This document shows, piece after piece, positions 1 through 6,982 of a DNA stretch of 64,000 bases. Numbering within the stretch: the stretch's first letter is position 1; each line of letters starts with the position of its first letter. Where the stretch lies: positions 186,001-250,000 of the forward strand of contig NZ_OAML01000003.1 in the NCBI RefSeq assembly GCF_900199435.1, written 5' to 3'. The translations under genes and the position numbers were made by a program. This stretch comes from Pygmaiobacter massiliensis (GTDB taxonomy: Bacteria > Bacillota > Clostridia > Oscillospirales > Ruminococcaceae). Below the pieces are notes generated by a model. The model was not told where the DNA came from, made no database searches, and worked only from the letters and a program-made list of their open reading frames with translations.

Positions 1-288
1 CAAAAACCAGCTCACATCATACTTTTCTGCCGTGCTCTCAGAAGGATAAACGGCGCTTTCCAAAATCAGTTCCTCTTCAGAAATCCAGAGATAACTGCCG
101 ACAGATTTGCGTTGGCAGGCCTCATGCAAGGCATCAGCAGAGATGCCGCCCGCTTGATAAGGCAATGATGGAGTATTTGAGGGCTCCGGCACAGGGGTGC
201 TGCTTATATGAGATGCAGAGGTACAGCTGCACAGCATGACCAAGACAAATATAAGGACTAAGATTGCTGCAGGAAATTGGTGTTTCAT
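1..288 (-). CDS. Putative lipoprotein, C-terminus cut by window edge
   Basis: An open frame of 96 codons runs from an ATG at 288-286 off the left edge. GGGAGG lies seven bases before the start. The N-terminus is a lipoprotein signal: basic MKHQ, a hydrophobic stretch, then a lipobox-like LCSC with the modified cysteine near residue 22. A Ser/Pro/Thr-rich linker follows. The product is probably anchored to the outer face of the membrane. No domain is recognisable in the visible part, so the function is unknown. It is chromosomal DNA outside the mobile element. Confidence 0.6.
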   Translation of the reverse strand, partial: MKHQFPAAILVLIFVLVMLCSCTSASHISSTPVPEPSNTPSLPYQAGGISADALHEACQRKSVGSYLWISEEELILESAVYPSESTAEKYDVSWFL

Positions 289-524
289 GTTTAACCTCCC
301 TACAAATATGTAAGCGAGAATCACAGAAGGGAACAATCACAAAGAGTCACGCAACTTAGATAAAAGATTGCTAGCAAAATGATTGCCGCAAACCCAAATT
401 TATTTGTTTTCATCATAACATGGAGACTAACAAAAAGAAAGCGAATGGATTTTAATTTAAAGCTCATCCGTTTTTGCGTGTTTCGTATAATAGGAGCTGT
501 TCCTATGTTTTTATGGAAACAAAT

Positions 525-565
525 AAAAAGTCGTGTATGGATTAAAATCCATACACGACTTTTTT
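525..565 (-). terminator. Intrinsic terminator of the interrupted tRNA-Ser gene
   Basis: A perfect stem of at least 12 bp (530-541 with 548-559) is flanked by an A-run and a T-run. On the minus strand it follows the CCA end of the tRNA fragment directly, so it is the original tRNA terminator. It could also work on the plus strand. Confidence 0.85.
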
Positions 566-620
566 GGCGGACAGGGTGGGATTCGAACCCACGTGCCCTT
601 GCGGACAACCGCATTTCGAG
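565..620 (-). pseudogene. 3' half of split tRNA-Ser(CGA), left element junction
   Basis: On the minus strand this reads as the anticodon loop CTCGAAA, the 3' anticodon stem TGCGG, a long serine-type variable arm, the T arm (GTGGG-TTCGAAT-CCCAC), the 3' acceptor strand CCTGTCC and GCCA. The 5' half is missing here and lies at 22258-22297. The two halves joined make a complete 89-nt tRNA-Ser with perfect acceptor (GGACAGG/CCTGTCC) and anticodon (CCGCA/TGCGG) stems. As it stands the fragment cannot give a tRNA. Confidence 0.9.
612..620. repeat. attL core of the integrative element
   Basis: The 9-bp core CATTTCGAG is repeated at 22256-22264. It covers the anticodon loop of tRNA-Ser. Sequence to the left is tRNA 3' half and sequence to the right is element, so the crossover took place within these bases. 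Confidence 0.85.
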
Positions 621-785
621 CGACTTGATATTTCAAGTAGACGGCTGAAAATGGAAGAATTTAATGGTAGATGAAAGCATTGCAAAACCTCTGAATTTTA
701 GGGTTTTTGCAGTGCTTTTCCTCTTAACTCAAGTAACGGTGCGGGGTTACGCAAAACACCCCATTTTGACCCTCTTTTTTGCACG

Positions 786-861
786 TTGGAGAGATGTAGG
801 AGAGATGCTGAGCCCTGTTGCCATCAATGTTTGCCGCCTACTGCTGAAATTTTGGAGAGAT
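786..861 (+). repeat. Left-end GGAGAGAT repeats, likely integrase arm sites
   Basis: GGAGAGAT occurs at 788-795, 799-806 and 854-861, the last within ATTTTGGAGAGAT. The same octamer recurs near the right end at 21929-21936 and 22151-22158. Clustering just inside both ends of a tyrosine-recombinase element is typical of arm-type binding sites. That role is inferred. Confidence 0.5.
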
Positions 862-874
862 ATTGAGGCTAAAA

Positions 875-1420
875 ATGGACTACGAAACCATATGTAAAGA
901 AATCAAAGCTACAGGCAAAAAGAAGCTGACCCAGCAGGAGGTGGCGGCACTCTGCCACCTGAGCAAAAAGACAATCTACAAGCTGGAGCGCTCCGGGGTA
1001 CTCCCTTATGAGGAGCAGGTTGACCGATTGATTCACACTCATGTCATTAAAACCACTGATGTCCTTGCCATGTTGAAAGAGCGTCATTGTAAGCAGAGCA
1101 GCCGAAGCTTGTACATTAAAATCATGACCCATTACTACAAGCGAATGCTGCAAAAAGAACCGGATGTCTTGGAACTGAATGACATTATCCGGATGACCGG
1201 ATTTTCAAAATCCGGCGTACTAAACTGGCTTCTGCACGGCGATTTGCCATCCATCCGCAGTGGGCGTTTCTACTTGGTGCCAAAGCGTTATCTGCTGGAC
1301 TTCCTGTGTTCACCCTACTATCGCACCATCAAGAATAAATCCCCAAAGCAAAAGGCGGATATGGCTGAAATTGAGCGCGTCTATCGCTTGACCGAAAAGG
1401 CAGGTGGTGTGGATGAGTGA
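875..1420 (+). CDS. Double helix-turn-helix protein of mobile elements (A)
   Basis: The product has 181 residues. ATG 875 is preferred over an upstream TTG because GAGG lies six bases before it. There are two HTH/excisionase-like segments: LTQQEVAALCHLSKKTIYKL near residues 18-37 and a C-terminal LNDIIRMTGFSKSGVLNWL followed by VPKRYLLDFL. The next gene has the same plan, so the two are tandem paralogues. Such proteins fit DNA-binding regulators or excision factors of Clostridial elements. No enzyme motif is seen. It overlaps the next gene by eight bases and is probably co-translated with it. Confidence 0.75.
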   Translation: MDYETICKEIKATGKKKLTQQEVAALCHLSKKTIYKLERSGVLPYEEQVDRLIHTHVIKTTDVLAMLKERHCKQSSRSLYIKIMTHYYKRMLQKEPDVLELNDIIRMTGFSKSGVLNWLLHGDLPSIRSGRFYLVPKRYLLDFLCSPYYRTIKNKSPKQKADMAEIERVYRLTEKAGGVDE

Positions 1421-1988
1421 GTATAAGTATTTGCTGAAGCTTTATCCTGAGTATGTCAGCAAAGAGGATTTTCGCATCATCGCACACATCAGCAAGCAAA
1501 CGGCACGGTGCCTGCTCAAGTGCGGTTTGGTGCCCTGTAAGTGCACCGGCAAGAAAACCCGCTGCTATCAAATCAAAATGACCGATGTGATTGCCTATTT
1601 GGAAAACCGTGAGCAAGCACCGGCACTATACAGCCCCGCAAACTATCCGCTTTTCAAACAGTATTCCTCGGGGATGCGGCTTGCTGTGGACGAAAAGGAA
1701 TACAAGCAGCTACGTGAATACCTCGCTGCCACCTTGGTCGATTATCCAGATGCGATGCTTCTGGAGGACGTGGCAAAGTACACCGGCTATCGTTCATGCA
1801 GCATTTGTACATGGGTGAATAACGGAAAACTCAAGCACATTCCCTATGGCTCATCCAAAATCATCCCAAAAGAATATTTGCTGGATTTTCTGGCATCAAA
1901 GGATGGGCTAAACCGCAAAAACAAGACAACGGTGTTTAACGATTTAATCAATGGCTTTCTGACATGGAAGCTCCAACATAGAAAGTGA
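1413..1988 (+). CDS. Double helix-turn-helix protein of mobile elements (B)
   Basis: The product has 191 residues. ATG 1413 lies just before the TGA of the previous gene, with a GGTGG ribosome site upstream. An N-terminal HTH-like part (VSKEDFRIIAHISKQTARCL) is followed by a second one (LLEDVAKYTGYRSCSICTWV) ending in IIPKEYLLDFLAS. The ending matches the VPKRYLLDFL of its neighbour. It is likely a DNA-binding accessory protein. The exact role is unknown, and heterodimer formation with gene A is a guess from the pairing. Confidence 0.75.
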   Translation: MSEYKYLLKLYPEYVSKEDFRIIAHISKQTARCLLKCGLVPCKCTGKKTRCYQIKMTDVIAYLENREQAPALYSPANYPLFKQYSSGMRLAVDEKEYKQLREYLAATLVDYPDAMLLEDVAKYTGYRSCSICTWVNNGKLKHIPYGSSKIIPKEYLLDFLASKDGLNRKNKTTVFNDLINGFLTWKLQHRK

Positions 1989-1997
1989 GGCAGAGTA

Positions 1998-2279
1998 ATG
2001 AGCATTTTAGAAGAGTTTTATTTCGGTAATATTGACCCCAATACACAGGGGTTTGACCACAGGAGCAGCTATGGCAAGGCAATGCAGCGTATTTCAGACT
2101 GCGAAGCCAAACTCACGGAATTGTTGGAGGGCAAGGAAAAGCAGCTGTTTTTAGATTTCTGCAACGCCTGGTCCGAGATTAATGGCGCAACTGCTGTGAA
2201 TAAGTTTATCACAGGCTTTAAGCTGGGTACGCAATTTGCCTTAGAAGCCACAAAGGAGGACTGGAACCATGACCTTTGA
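1998..2279 (+). CDS. Small mobile-element protein, DUF6809-like
   Basis: The product has 93 residues and starts MSILEEFYFGNIDPN. Small proteins that begin this way are frequent in Clostridial transposons and conjugative elements and are called DUF6809; this match is from memory. It looks all-helical, with a central KLTELLEGKEKQLFLDF segment and no cysteines suited to metal binding. It sits 10 bases after the HTH gene and overlaps tnpV by 11 bases, so it belongs to the same transcript. The function is unknown. Confidence 0.7.
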   Translation: MSILEEFYFGNIDPNTQGFDHRSSYGKAMQRISDCEAKLTELLEGKEKQLFLDFCNAWSEINGATAVNKFITGFKLGTQFALEATKEDWNHDL

Positions 2280-2610
2280 TTACATCGAAATTGACGGACT
2301 GTTGTACCCAAACATCGCCATTGACGCCCCTGAAAAGCTGAATGACTTGGGAAAATACGGACAGATGCGACTGCAATATCTAAAACTACAAAAGCCGTGG
2401 GTTTTCCGTGAAATGGTGATAACCGGGCAGTTGGCAACCCATTGCGGAGAAATTGAAGAGCAGGCAAACCGCCTGTCTGAAACGATACAGGAAAGCTACA
2501 TCAATCGTCATCCCCTGCCCGAGGATGATTTCTGTGAACGGCTTGCCATCCGTACGATGGCACAAATGGTCGCCAATGAAGTGGTTTGCCTTGAGCTCAT
2601 TTGTGTGTAA
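2269..2610 (+). CDS. TnpV-family transposon-encoded protein
   Basis: The product has 113 residues. The pattern of an N-terminal YIEIDGLLYPN, then LGKYGQMRLQYLK, and a helical C-terminus ending EVVCLELICV is that of TnpV, a family common in mobile elements of gut Firmicutes. No catalytic motif is visible and the family's role is not established. The start lies inside the end of the preceding gene (11-base overlap), with GGAGG upstream, which supports translational coupling. Confidence 0.75.
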   Translation: MTFDYIEIDGLLYPNIAIDAPEKLNDLGKYGQMRLQYLKLQKPWVFREMVITGQLATHCGEIEEQANRLSETIQESYINRHPLPEDDFCERLAIRTMAQMVANEVVCLELICV

Positions 2611-2623
2611 GGGGGATTCTACT

Positions 2624-3073
2624 ATGAGAAAACTATGGACATTTGCACTTATTTTATTGTTCCTGACCTTTGCCAGCTATCAGGCTGTTTTGACAAACAA
2701 CTCGCCCATTAGAAGCTCTGTACAGACTGTACAAGTGCCGATTGAGGAAGATGTTTCAGCGGATACCGAAGTCTCCGTAGAACGTGTCACAGAGCTGCCA
2801 AAAAAGGAGTTCCCAGATGCGTCTGAGCAAGTCCCAGAGGAAGCATCGCAATCGTCGGAGCCGTCTTTGCCAGAAGAAGTCGCCGTGCCCGCCACGACTC
2901 CAGAACCAGTTCAGACGCCACATTCAGAGCCAATCCAGCCGGAGGATGGTGCAATCCGGCAAGACGGTGCAATTTATGTCCCGGGCTTTGGCTGGATACC
3001 TGATAGTGGCGAGGAGAACGTCTGCATTATTGCTCCCCATGCAGGGACTGGTAAAATTGTGGGCGAAATGTGA
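2624..3073 (+). CDS. Exported Pro/Glu/Ser-rich protein, DUF6550-like tail
   Basis: The product has 149 residues. ATG 2624 has AGGGGG before it and is chosen over an upstream frame that overlaps tnpV. An N-terminal membrane or signal segment (RKLWTFALILLFLTFASYQ) leads into a long, low-complexity linker rich in Pro, Glu and Ser. A C-terminal motif with VPGFGWIPDSG and GKIVGEM resembles DUF6550 proteins of Clostridial elements; that family name is tentative. It is probably anchored outside the membrane. The role is unknown. It is the last gene of this run and a terminator follows. Confidence 0.65.
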   Translation: MRKLWTFALILLFLTFASYQAVLTNNSPIRSSVQTVQVPIEEDVSADTEVSVERVTELPKKEFPDASEQVPEEASQSSEPSLPEEVAVPATTPEPVQTPHSEPIQPEDGAIRQDGAIYVPGFGWIPDSGEENVCIIAPHAGTGKIVGEM

Positions 3074-3092
3074 TATAAGCTAAGCGACATAG

Positions 3093-3142
3093 GCAAACAG
3101 GCTCCCGACAATTTAGCCGGAAGCCTGTTTGCTTGCTTTTTA
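3093..3142 (+). terminator. Terminator after the accessory gene run
   Basis: The hairpin pairs GCAAACAGGCT-CC (3093-3105) with GGAAGCCTGTTTGC (3119-3132), with one bulged base, and a T-rich tail follows. It ends the 875-3073 plus-strand run. Confidence 0.75.
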
Positions 3143-3246
3143 CCCCATCAAAGGCTGCGGTGTGCGGTGATAACCGTATAGATAGTTGCATTCACGGCAA
3201 CACCTTTGAGAAAGCTATAAAACTACTTTGCGAGTTCTCTTACTGA

Positions 3247-3852
3247 TTATGTTTTTTCCAGTGTAATGATCTGCATGGGTGTTTGCACCTGCAACCCTTT
3301 GCAGACAAAGCCCCTTTGCTCAAATAACGTTTTGATTTCGCTGGGTGCATAGATCTTTACATCCCCTGTTTTTGCAAAACGCAAAAATGGGTTGCAAAGG
3401 ACTCGGAGCGGTGCAGGCCAAAACACATCGGCAATGTAGAGGACACCACCTGGTTTTAATGTCCGAAACGCCTCCTCTGCAAATTTTGAGGCATCAGGAA
3501 AGTGGTGGAAGGCTGCGCTCACCGTCATCACATTAAAGGAGCCGTCCCCAAAGGGGAGGTTGTCACAGCCTGCTACAGAAAACCGCATATCCGGCAGCCG
3601 CTTTCGTGCCTCACAAATCATATTCTCCGCAATATCCACACCGTATCCGTCGAAGTGTACGGTTTTTGAAAGCATCGCAAGCAGCGCACCATTGCCACAG
3701 GCAACGTCCAGCAACTTGTCACGCTCACGGATATGCACCGTTTCTATCAGCTTTTGCTTGAACGCACGGGTGTAAACTCCCTCACGAGAAGTATCATACT
3801 CCACCGCCATTTTGTTATAGGTATCCCGTGAGCGCTGTTCATATCGGTTCAA
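3247..3852 (-). CDS. Class I SAM-dependent methyltransferase (UbiE-like)
   Basis: The product has 201 residues and starts with TTG at 3852-3850, eight bases after GGGAGG. The SAM-binding motif I is LLDVACGNGALLAML near residues 47-61, followed by an acidic YGVDIAENM strand and a post-motif AAFHHFPD segment. This is the Methyltransf_11 arrangement. The substrate cannot be read from sequence; small molecules are usual for this group. It is the last gene of a minus-strand run starting at 5873, 12 bases after the radical-SAM gene, and is probably under the same WYL regulator. Confidence 0.85.
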   Translation of the reverse strand: MNRYEQRSRDTYNKMAVEYDTSREGVYTRAFKQKLIETVHIRERDKLLDVACGNGALLAMLSKTVHFDGYGVDIAENMICEARKRLPDMRFSVAGCDNLPFGDGSFNVMTVSAAFHHFPDASKFAEEAFRTLKPGGVLYIADVFWPAPLRVLCNPFLRFAKTGDVKIYAPSEIKTLFEQRGFVCKGLQVQTPMQIITLEKT

Positions 3853-3864
3853 ATGTGTCCCTCC

Positions 3865-4728
3865 CTAAAACAGCGAAAGCTGTGTTTGTGGTTCGTTGAG
3901 CGTGTTCAAATAGGTGAAAATAGCATCAGTACCATACAGAATGCTGTTTTCTTTGCAAAAATCCTTTACCAGCTTGCCCAGCACCTTACCGTTTAGACTA
4001 TGAATGCCGTAGGACGAACCAAAGGTGCGCATATACTGCCGTTTCATCTCCGGGAAGTGCTCGTCCAGCTTTTTATAAAAATACTCCCGGTTGCCGCTAC
4101 GCAATGTCATGCCGATGCCAAAGGTAAGGATTCCTTTAACCTCGGCCTCTTTGCAATATTCCAGTAGACCTCGGATATTTTCCTCGGTGTCGTTGATAAA
4201 GGGCAAAATTGGGGTCATCCATACCACCGTGGGAATACCCGCCTTTTTCAGCTCCATCAGTACCTCAAAGCGCCGGTGGGTGGTGGCAACATTCGGCTCT
4301 ACAATGCGGCACAAGTTCTCGTCATAGGTGGTCAGGGTCATCTGCACCACGCATTTCGCCTTGCGGTGAATGCTTTGCAGCAAATCCAGATCCCGCAGCA
4401 CCAAATCACTTTTGGTCAGCAGCGTAACACCAAAGCCGTAGCGGTCAATGATTTCCAGCGCACGCCGTGTCAGACCCTCGGTTTGCTCGAGGGGTAGGTA
4501 TGGGTCGCTCATAGCACCAGTGCCAATCATGCAGCGGCTGCGCTTCCTTCGGAGGGCTTCCTCCAAAAGCCGGGGCGCATTGCGTTTCGCCTCGATGTCC
4601 TCAAAGGTGTAGGTCATGCCGTAGCACTCACTGCGGCTGTCGCAGTAGATGCAGCCGTGGGTGCAGCCCCGATAAAGGTTCATGCCGTTTTTCGGGGAAA
4701 GGATGGATTTTGCATCGGTGTAGTGCAT
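3865..4728 (-). CDS. SPL-family radical SAM protein
   Basis: The product has 287 residues. The radical SAM cluster motif CTHGCIYC (CxxxCxxC) lies near residues 22-29, preceded by MNLYRGC, as in the SplB-like Rv2578c family. These enzymes bind a 4Fe-4S cluster and cleave SAM to a 5'-deoxyadenosyl radical. Spore photoproduct lyase repairs thymine dimers, but this group is broader and the true substrate is unknown. GAGG lies ten bases before ATG. It follows the DUF3788 gene with a six-base gap. DNA repair is possible but not shown. Confidence 0.85.
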   Translation of the reverse strand: MHYTDAKSILSPKNGMNLYRGCTHGCIYCDSRSECYGMTYTFEDIEAKRNAPRLLEEALRRKRSRCMIGTGAMSDPYLPLEQTEGLTRRALEIIDRYGFGVTLLTKSDLVLRDLDLLQSIHRKAKCVVQMTLTTYDENLCRIVEPNVATTHRRFEVLMELKKAGIPTVVWMTPILPFINDTEENIRGLLEYCKEAEVKGILTFGIGMTLRSGNREYFYKKLDEHFPEMKRQYMRTFGSSYGIHSLNGKVLGKLVKDFCKENSILYGTDAIFTYLNTLNEPQTQLSLF

Positions 4729-4734
4729 CCTGTA

Positions 4735-5166
4735 TCACCCTCGTTTCTTCTGTATGCGCAGGGCAATGAGCTGTTTCGCATCCTCCAAAATTTCGGGAGA
4801 TGTGACAGGAATCATCAGCCAGCGCCCACCATTAAACGGTTTTGTGCTCCAATACAGGCTGCGCACTGCTTCGGTACAGCCCGATAACAGCAGCTCCGCT
4901 TCCATCGCTTCACGGCTGCCCACCGACACAAGGCAGGTGAAAAAGCCCTCTGCGGGGTAGAGGGTACAAAGGGCACGCCCGCTTTTTTTGTATTTGACAT
5001 TCCAGCCGGGGGCACCAGAACAAATGCTGTGCGCCACCTTGGGCAAAACACCATAGCAGGACTCTAAATGAGCGCAGAGTGCATTCCATAGAGGACTTCT
5101 GATATAATCGGAAATGGCAGTGATGTCCGGTGGGCAAGCCTTGGGATAAAGCTGATTCCAGTTCAT
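4735..5166 (-). CDS. DUF3788 domain protein
   Basis: The product has 143 residues. A SICSGAPGWNVKYKKSGRALCTLYP segment spans roughly residues 47-71, followed by FTCLVSVG; this is the DUF3788 pattern (a YdhG-like fold, from memory). The function is not known. The ATG overlaps the stop of the upstream DUF3795 gene by four bases (ATGA), so translation is likely coupled. The same group of small genes recurs in Clostridial genomes and here seems to travel as one cargo operon. Confidence 0.8.
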   Translation of the reverse strand: MNWNQLYPKACPPDITAISDYIRSPLWNALCAHLESCYGVLPKVAHSICSGAPGWNVKYKKSGRALCTLYPAEGFFTCLVSVGSREAMEAELLLSGCTEAVRSLYWSTKPFNGGRWLMIPVTSPEILEDAKQLIALRIQKKRG

Positions 5167-5591
5167 TTGGATACACGACTCCTTCCCAAGGGATACTCTG
5201 CCTTGCAGCTGCTACAAATTCCATCATGCAGAGAGATTATACCGTCACAAGCAGGGCAGGTGTATTGCTCCTGCTGCTTTTGCAAAAAAGCTTTTGTGCC
5301 CTGCGACTGCATGATCTGCCCGTATTCAATTAAGCTGACCCCATACCGCAGGCGATAGCTTTTATCCAGAGCCCCCACACGCTTGCAGGGAAAATCATTA
5401 CATTCCCAGCAAAAGCGGATGCTTTGCTGCCTCGTACAATCCTTGATGGGACATTTTCTGCAATGTTCTGGTTTTGCCGCGCTTTCCTTACCGCACCCCA
5501 AGCAGAGCTTTTTGCCAAGGTGCTTGTAGCAAACGGCACAATTCATGCCACAGGGTGCAAGCAGTGCTTCTGTAAAATCAGATTGTGACAT
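5163..5591 (-). CDS. DUF3795 cysteine-rich protein
   Basis: The product has 142 residues. ATG 5591 has GGGAGG eight bases upstream; a GTG three codons earlier is less likely. There are many paired cysteines: CGMNCAVCYKH, CLGCG, CRKCPIKDC, CWECNDFPC and a C-terminal ribbon CPACDG...CSSC. The first part is typical of DUF3795 and the C-terminal zinc ribbon is extra. It probably binds zinc or an iron-sulfur cluster in the cytoplasm. The gene lies 15 bases after the zinc-ribbon gene and overlaps DUF3788. Confidence 0.82.
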   Translation of the reverse strand: MSQSDFTEALLAPCGMNCAVCYKHLGKKLCLGCGKESAAKPEHCRKCPIKDCTRQQSIRFCWECNDFPCKRVGALDKSYRLRYGVSLIEYGQIMQSQGTKAFLQKQQEQYTCPACDGIISLHDGICSSCKAEYPLGRSRVSK

Positions 5592-5606
5592 GAATTGCAC
5601 CTCCCT

Positions 5607-5873
5607 TTACTTTGTGTTCCAGCGTTTTAGCTGCGGGAAAAATGCAGCCATCTGTGCCTTGGCATCAGCGGCGGTCATGCCGGTGGCATCCGCCATGGGC
5701 TTTGTGCAAAAGTCAATCATCTGCTCCATGGTTACATCCACGCAAAACTTGCCACCCTCGTAACAATAGTTGCAATAATCGGCACTTTTGCTGCCGTCAG
5801 CCTCCGTTCCATACTGCGCACCCTCCATCGGCATTCCGCAGCTTTGACAAAACTTCTGATTTTTCAGGTCCAT
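5607..5873 (-). CDS. Small zinc-ribbon protein (PF12674-like)
   Basis: The product has 88 residues. ATG 5873 is preceded by a near-ideal AAAGGAGGT. The motif FCQSCGMPM, followed by DYCNYCYEGG, gives four cysteines of a putative zinc ribbon, as in family PF12674; a helical tail follows. It is likely a cytoplasmic metal-binding protein of unknown role. It is the first gene of the 5873-to-3247 minus-strand run. A TATGAT -10 and the CTGACA-N6-TGTCAG operator lie just upstream, so it probably responds to the neighbouring WYL regulator. Confidence 0.82.
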   Translation of the reverse strand: MDLKNQKFCQSCGMPMEGAQYGTEADGSKSADYCNYCYEGGKFCVDVTMEQMIDFCTKPMADATGMTAADAKAQMAAFFPQLKRWNTK

Positions 5874-5920
5874 TTTGTTGACCTCCTTTGTTTTGGTGGT
5901 TTTATCATACCAAACAAAAG

Positions 5921-5938
5921 CTGACAACTGTCTGTCAG
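5921..5938 (-). promoter_or_regulatory. Operator and promoter of the zinc-ribbon operon
   Basis: CTGACA-N6-TGTCAG is identical in half-sites and spacing to the site at 6889-6906 in front of the WYL gene. On the minus strand it ends 11 bases before a TATGAT -10 and covers the -35 region, which is poor on its own. It overlaps the last codons of the WYL gene. Binding by the WYL protein is inferred. Confidence 0.6.
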
Positions 5939-6840
5939 GGTTTGTGATGCACTGCAATTTTTTCTGCATATTCTGCAAGCTCTCGCCGCAGCTCAGGTGG
6001 CTCCAAAATCTCCACATCAGTTCCAAAGGAAAACAGATACCCGACCACCCAAGAATCCATGGGGAAATGAGCCTCCACCAGCAAGCTGCCATCCGGCAGG
6101 GGGGTGATGCTTCCTCGGTCGAATTCGTCATATACTCGAAACGCCAGCCGTCCGGAAATTTTCAGTTTGAAATAGGTGTTTGCATTGGATGGCGTATCCA
6201 GTTCGATGGGCGGTATTTCCCCCTCATAGTCATGGTCAAACTGTTCGCCTGTGGGCATCAGCTCCAAAATACGGCTGACCTTAAACAGCCGAAAGTCCTC
6301 GGCTTTCAGGCAAAAAGCCTGTAAGTACCAATGCTTGTCCTTGTAGATAAGCCGCAGGGGATGAATGCTGCGTCCTGTTGTCTCGCCGGAAGTACCGCAA
6401 TAGGTCAGCCGCAACACCTGACGGTCAAGAATGGCATTTTTCAGCAGTTCAAAGCGCTGGCTATCTACACGCTGAAGTCCCCATCGGGAAAAGTCCACGG
6501 TAATCCAGTCACGAGGTGGCTTGCGAAAGGCACCGCCAAGCTTTGAGAGCAGATCGTCCACCTGCTGATCAGCAGCCTTGAGACTTTGCACCGCAAAAAG
6601 CAGCTGGTTTTGCTCCGCATCGGAGAGCAGTGTCTTGTCAAATCGGTAGCCCTCGGAAAGCGAAATGCCACCATGCTTGCCCGCCGTGGCATAGACCGGA
6701 ACACCCGCCATGGAGAGCGTCTCCATATCACGATAAACCGTGCGTACAGACACCTCAAGAGCCTCTGCCAGTTCTGGAGCGGTCATGCTCCCACGCTCAA
6801 GCAGCAGATATATAAATTGAAATAAGCGGTCATTTTTCAT
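5935..6840 (-). CDS. WYL-domain transcriptional regulator (YafY-like)
   Basis: The product has 301 residues. The N-terminal winged HTH (LIYLLLERGSMTAPELAEAL, then VSVRTVYRDMETL) spans residues 8-50. The WYL domain lies in the middle (HPLRLIYKDKHWYLQAFCL near residues 161-179), and a WCX-type C-terminus follows. Such proteins sense small ligands or nucleic acids through WYL and repress or activate nearby genes. The promoter (ATGACA, 17 bp, TATACT on the minus strand) is overlaid by an inverted repeat, which implies autoregulation. The same half-sites before the downstream operon name its likely target. Confidence 0.87.
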   Translation of the reverse strand: MKNDRLFQFIYLLLERGSMTAPELAEALEVSVRTVYRDMETLSMAGVPVYATAGKHGGISLSEGYRFDKTLLSDAEQNQLLFAVQSLKAADQQVDDLLSKLGGAFRKPPRDWITVDFSRWGLQRVDSQRFELLKNAILDRQVLRLTYCGTSGETTGRSIHPLRLIYKDKHWYLQAFCLKAEDFRLFKVSRILELMPTGEQFDHDYEGEIPPIELDTPSNANTYFKLKISGRLAFRVYDEFDRGSITPLPDGSLLVEAHFPMDSWVVGYLFSFGTDVEILEPPELRRELAEYAEKIAVHHKP

Positions 6841-6877
6841 GGTTACACCCCCCCTCGGCGGTTAGTGTCTCTAGTAT

Positions 6878-6917
6878 AGCACACAACCCTGACACTGTCA
6901 TGTCAGGGTTGTGTGCT
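6878..6917 (-). promoter_or_regulatory. Palindromic operator over the WYL gene promoter
   Basis: A perfect 17-bp inverted repeat with a six-base centre includes CTGACA-N6-TGTCAG at 6889-6906. On the minus strand it covers a -35 ATGACA and reaches the -10 TATACT (17-bp spacer). It could also act as a terminator for the HNH gene that ends at 6983. Confidence 0.65.
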
Positions 6918-6982
6918 GATATTGACCTTTTCGTATAACTGTCATTAGAAAAGTGAGCTTAGAAGGGAATCGGAATACTCTA

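Noticed and set aside
321-614. Minus-strand open frame across the tRNA fragment, with a lipoprotein-like tail (FGFAAIILLAIFYLSC)
   Set aside because: Most of it lies over the tRNA remnant and its terminator. The short ATG-started tail has no ribosome site and stops about 10 residues after the hydrophobic stretch.
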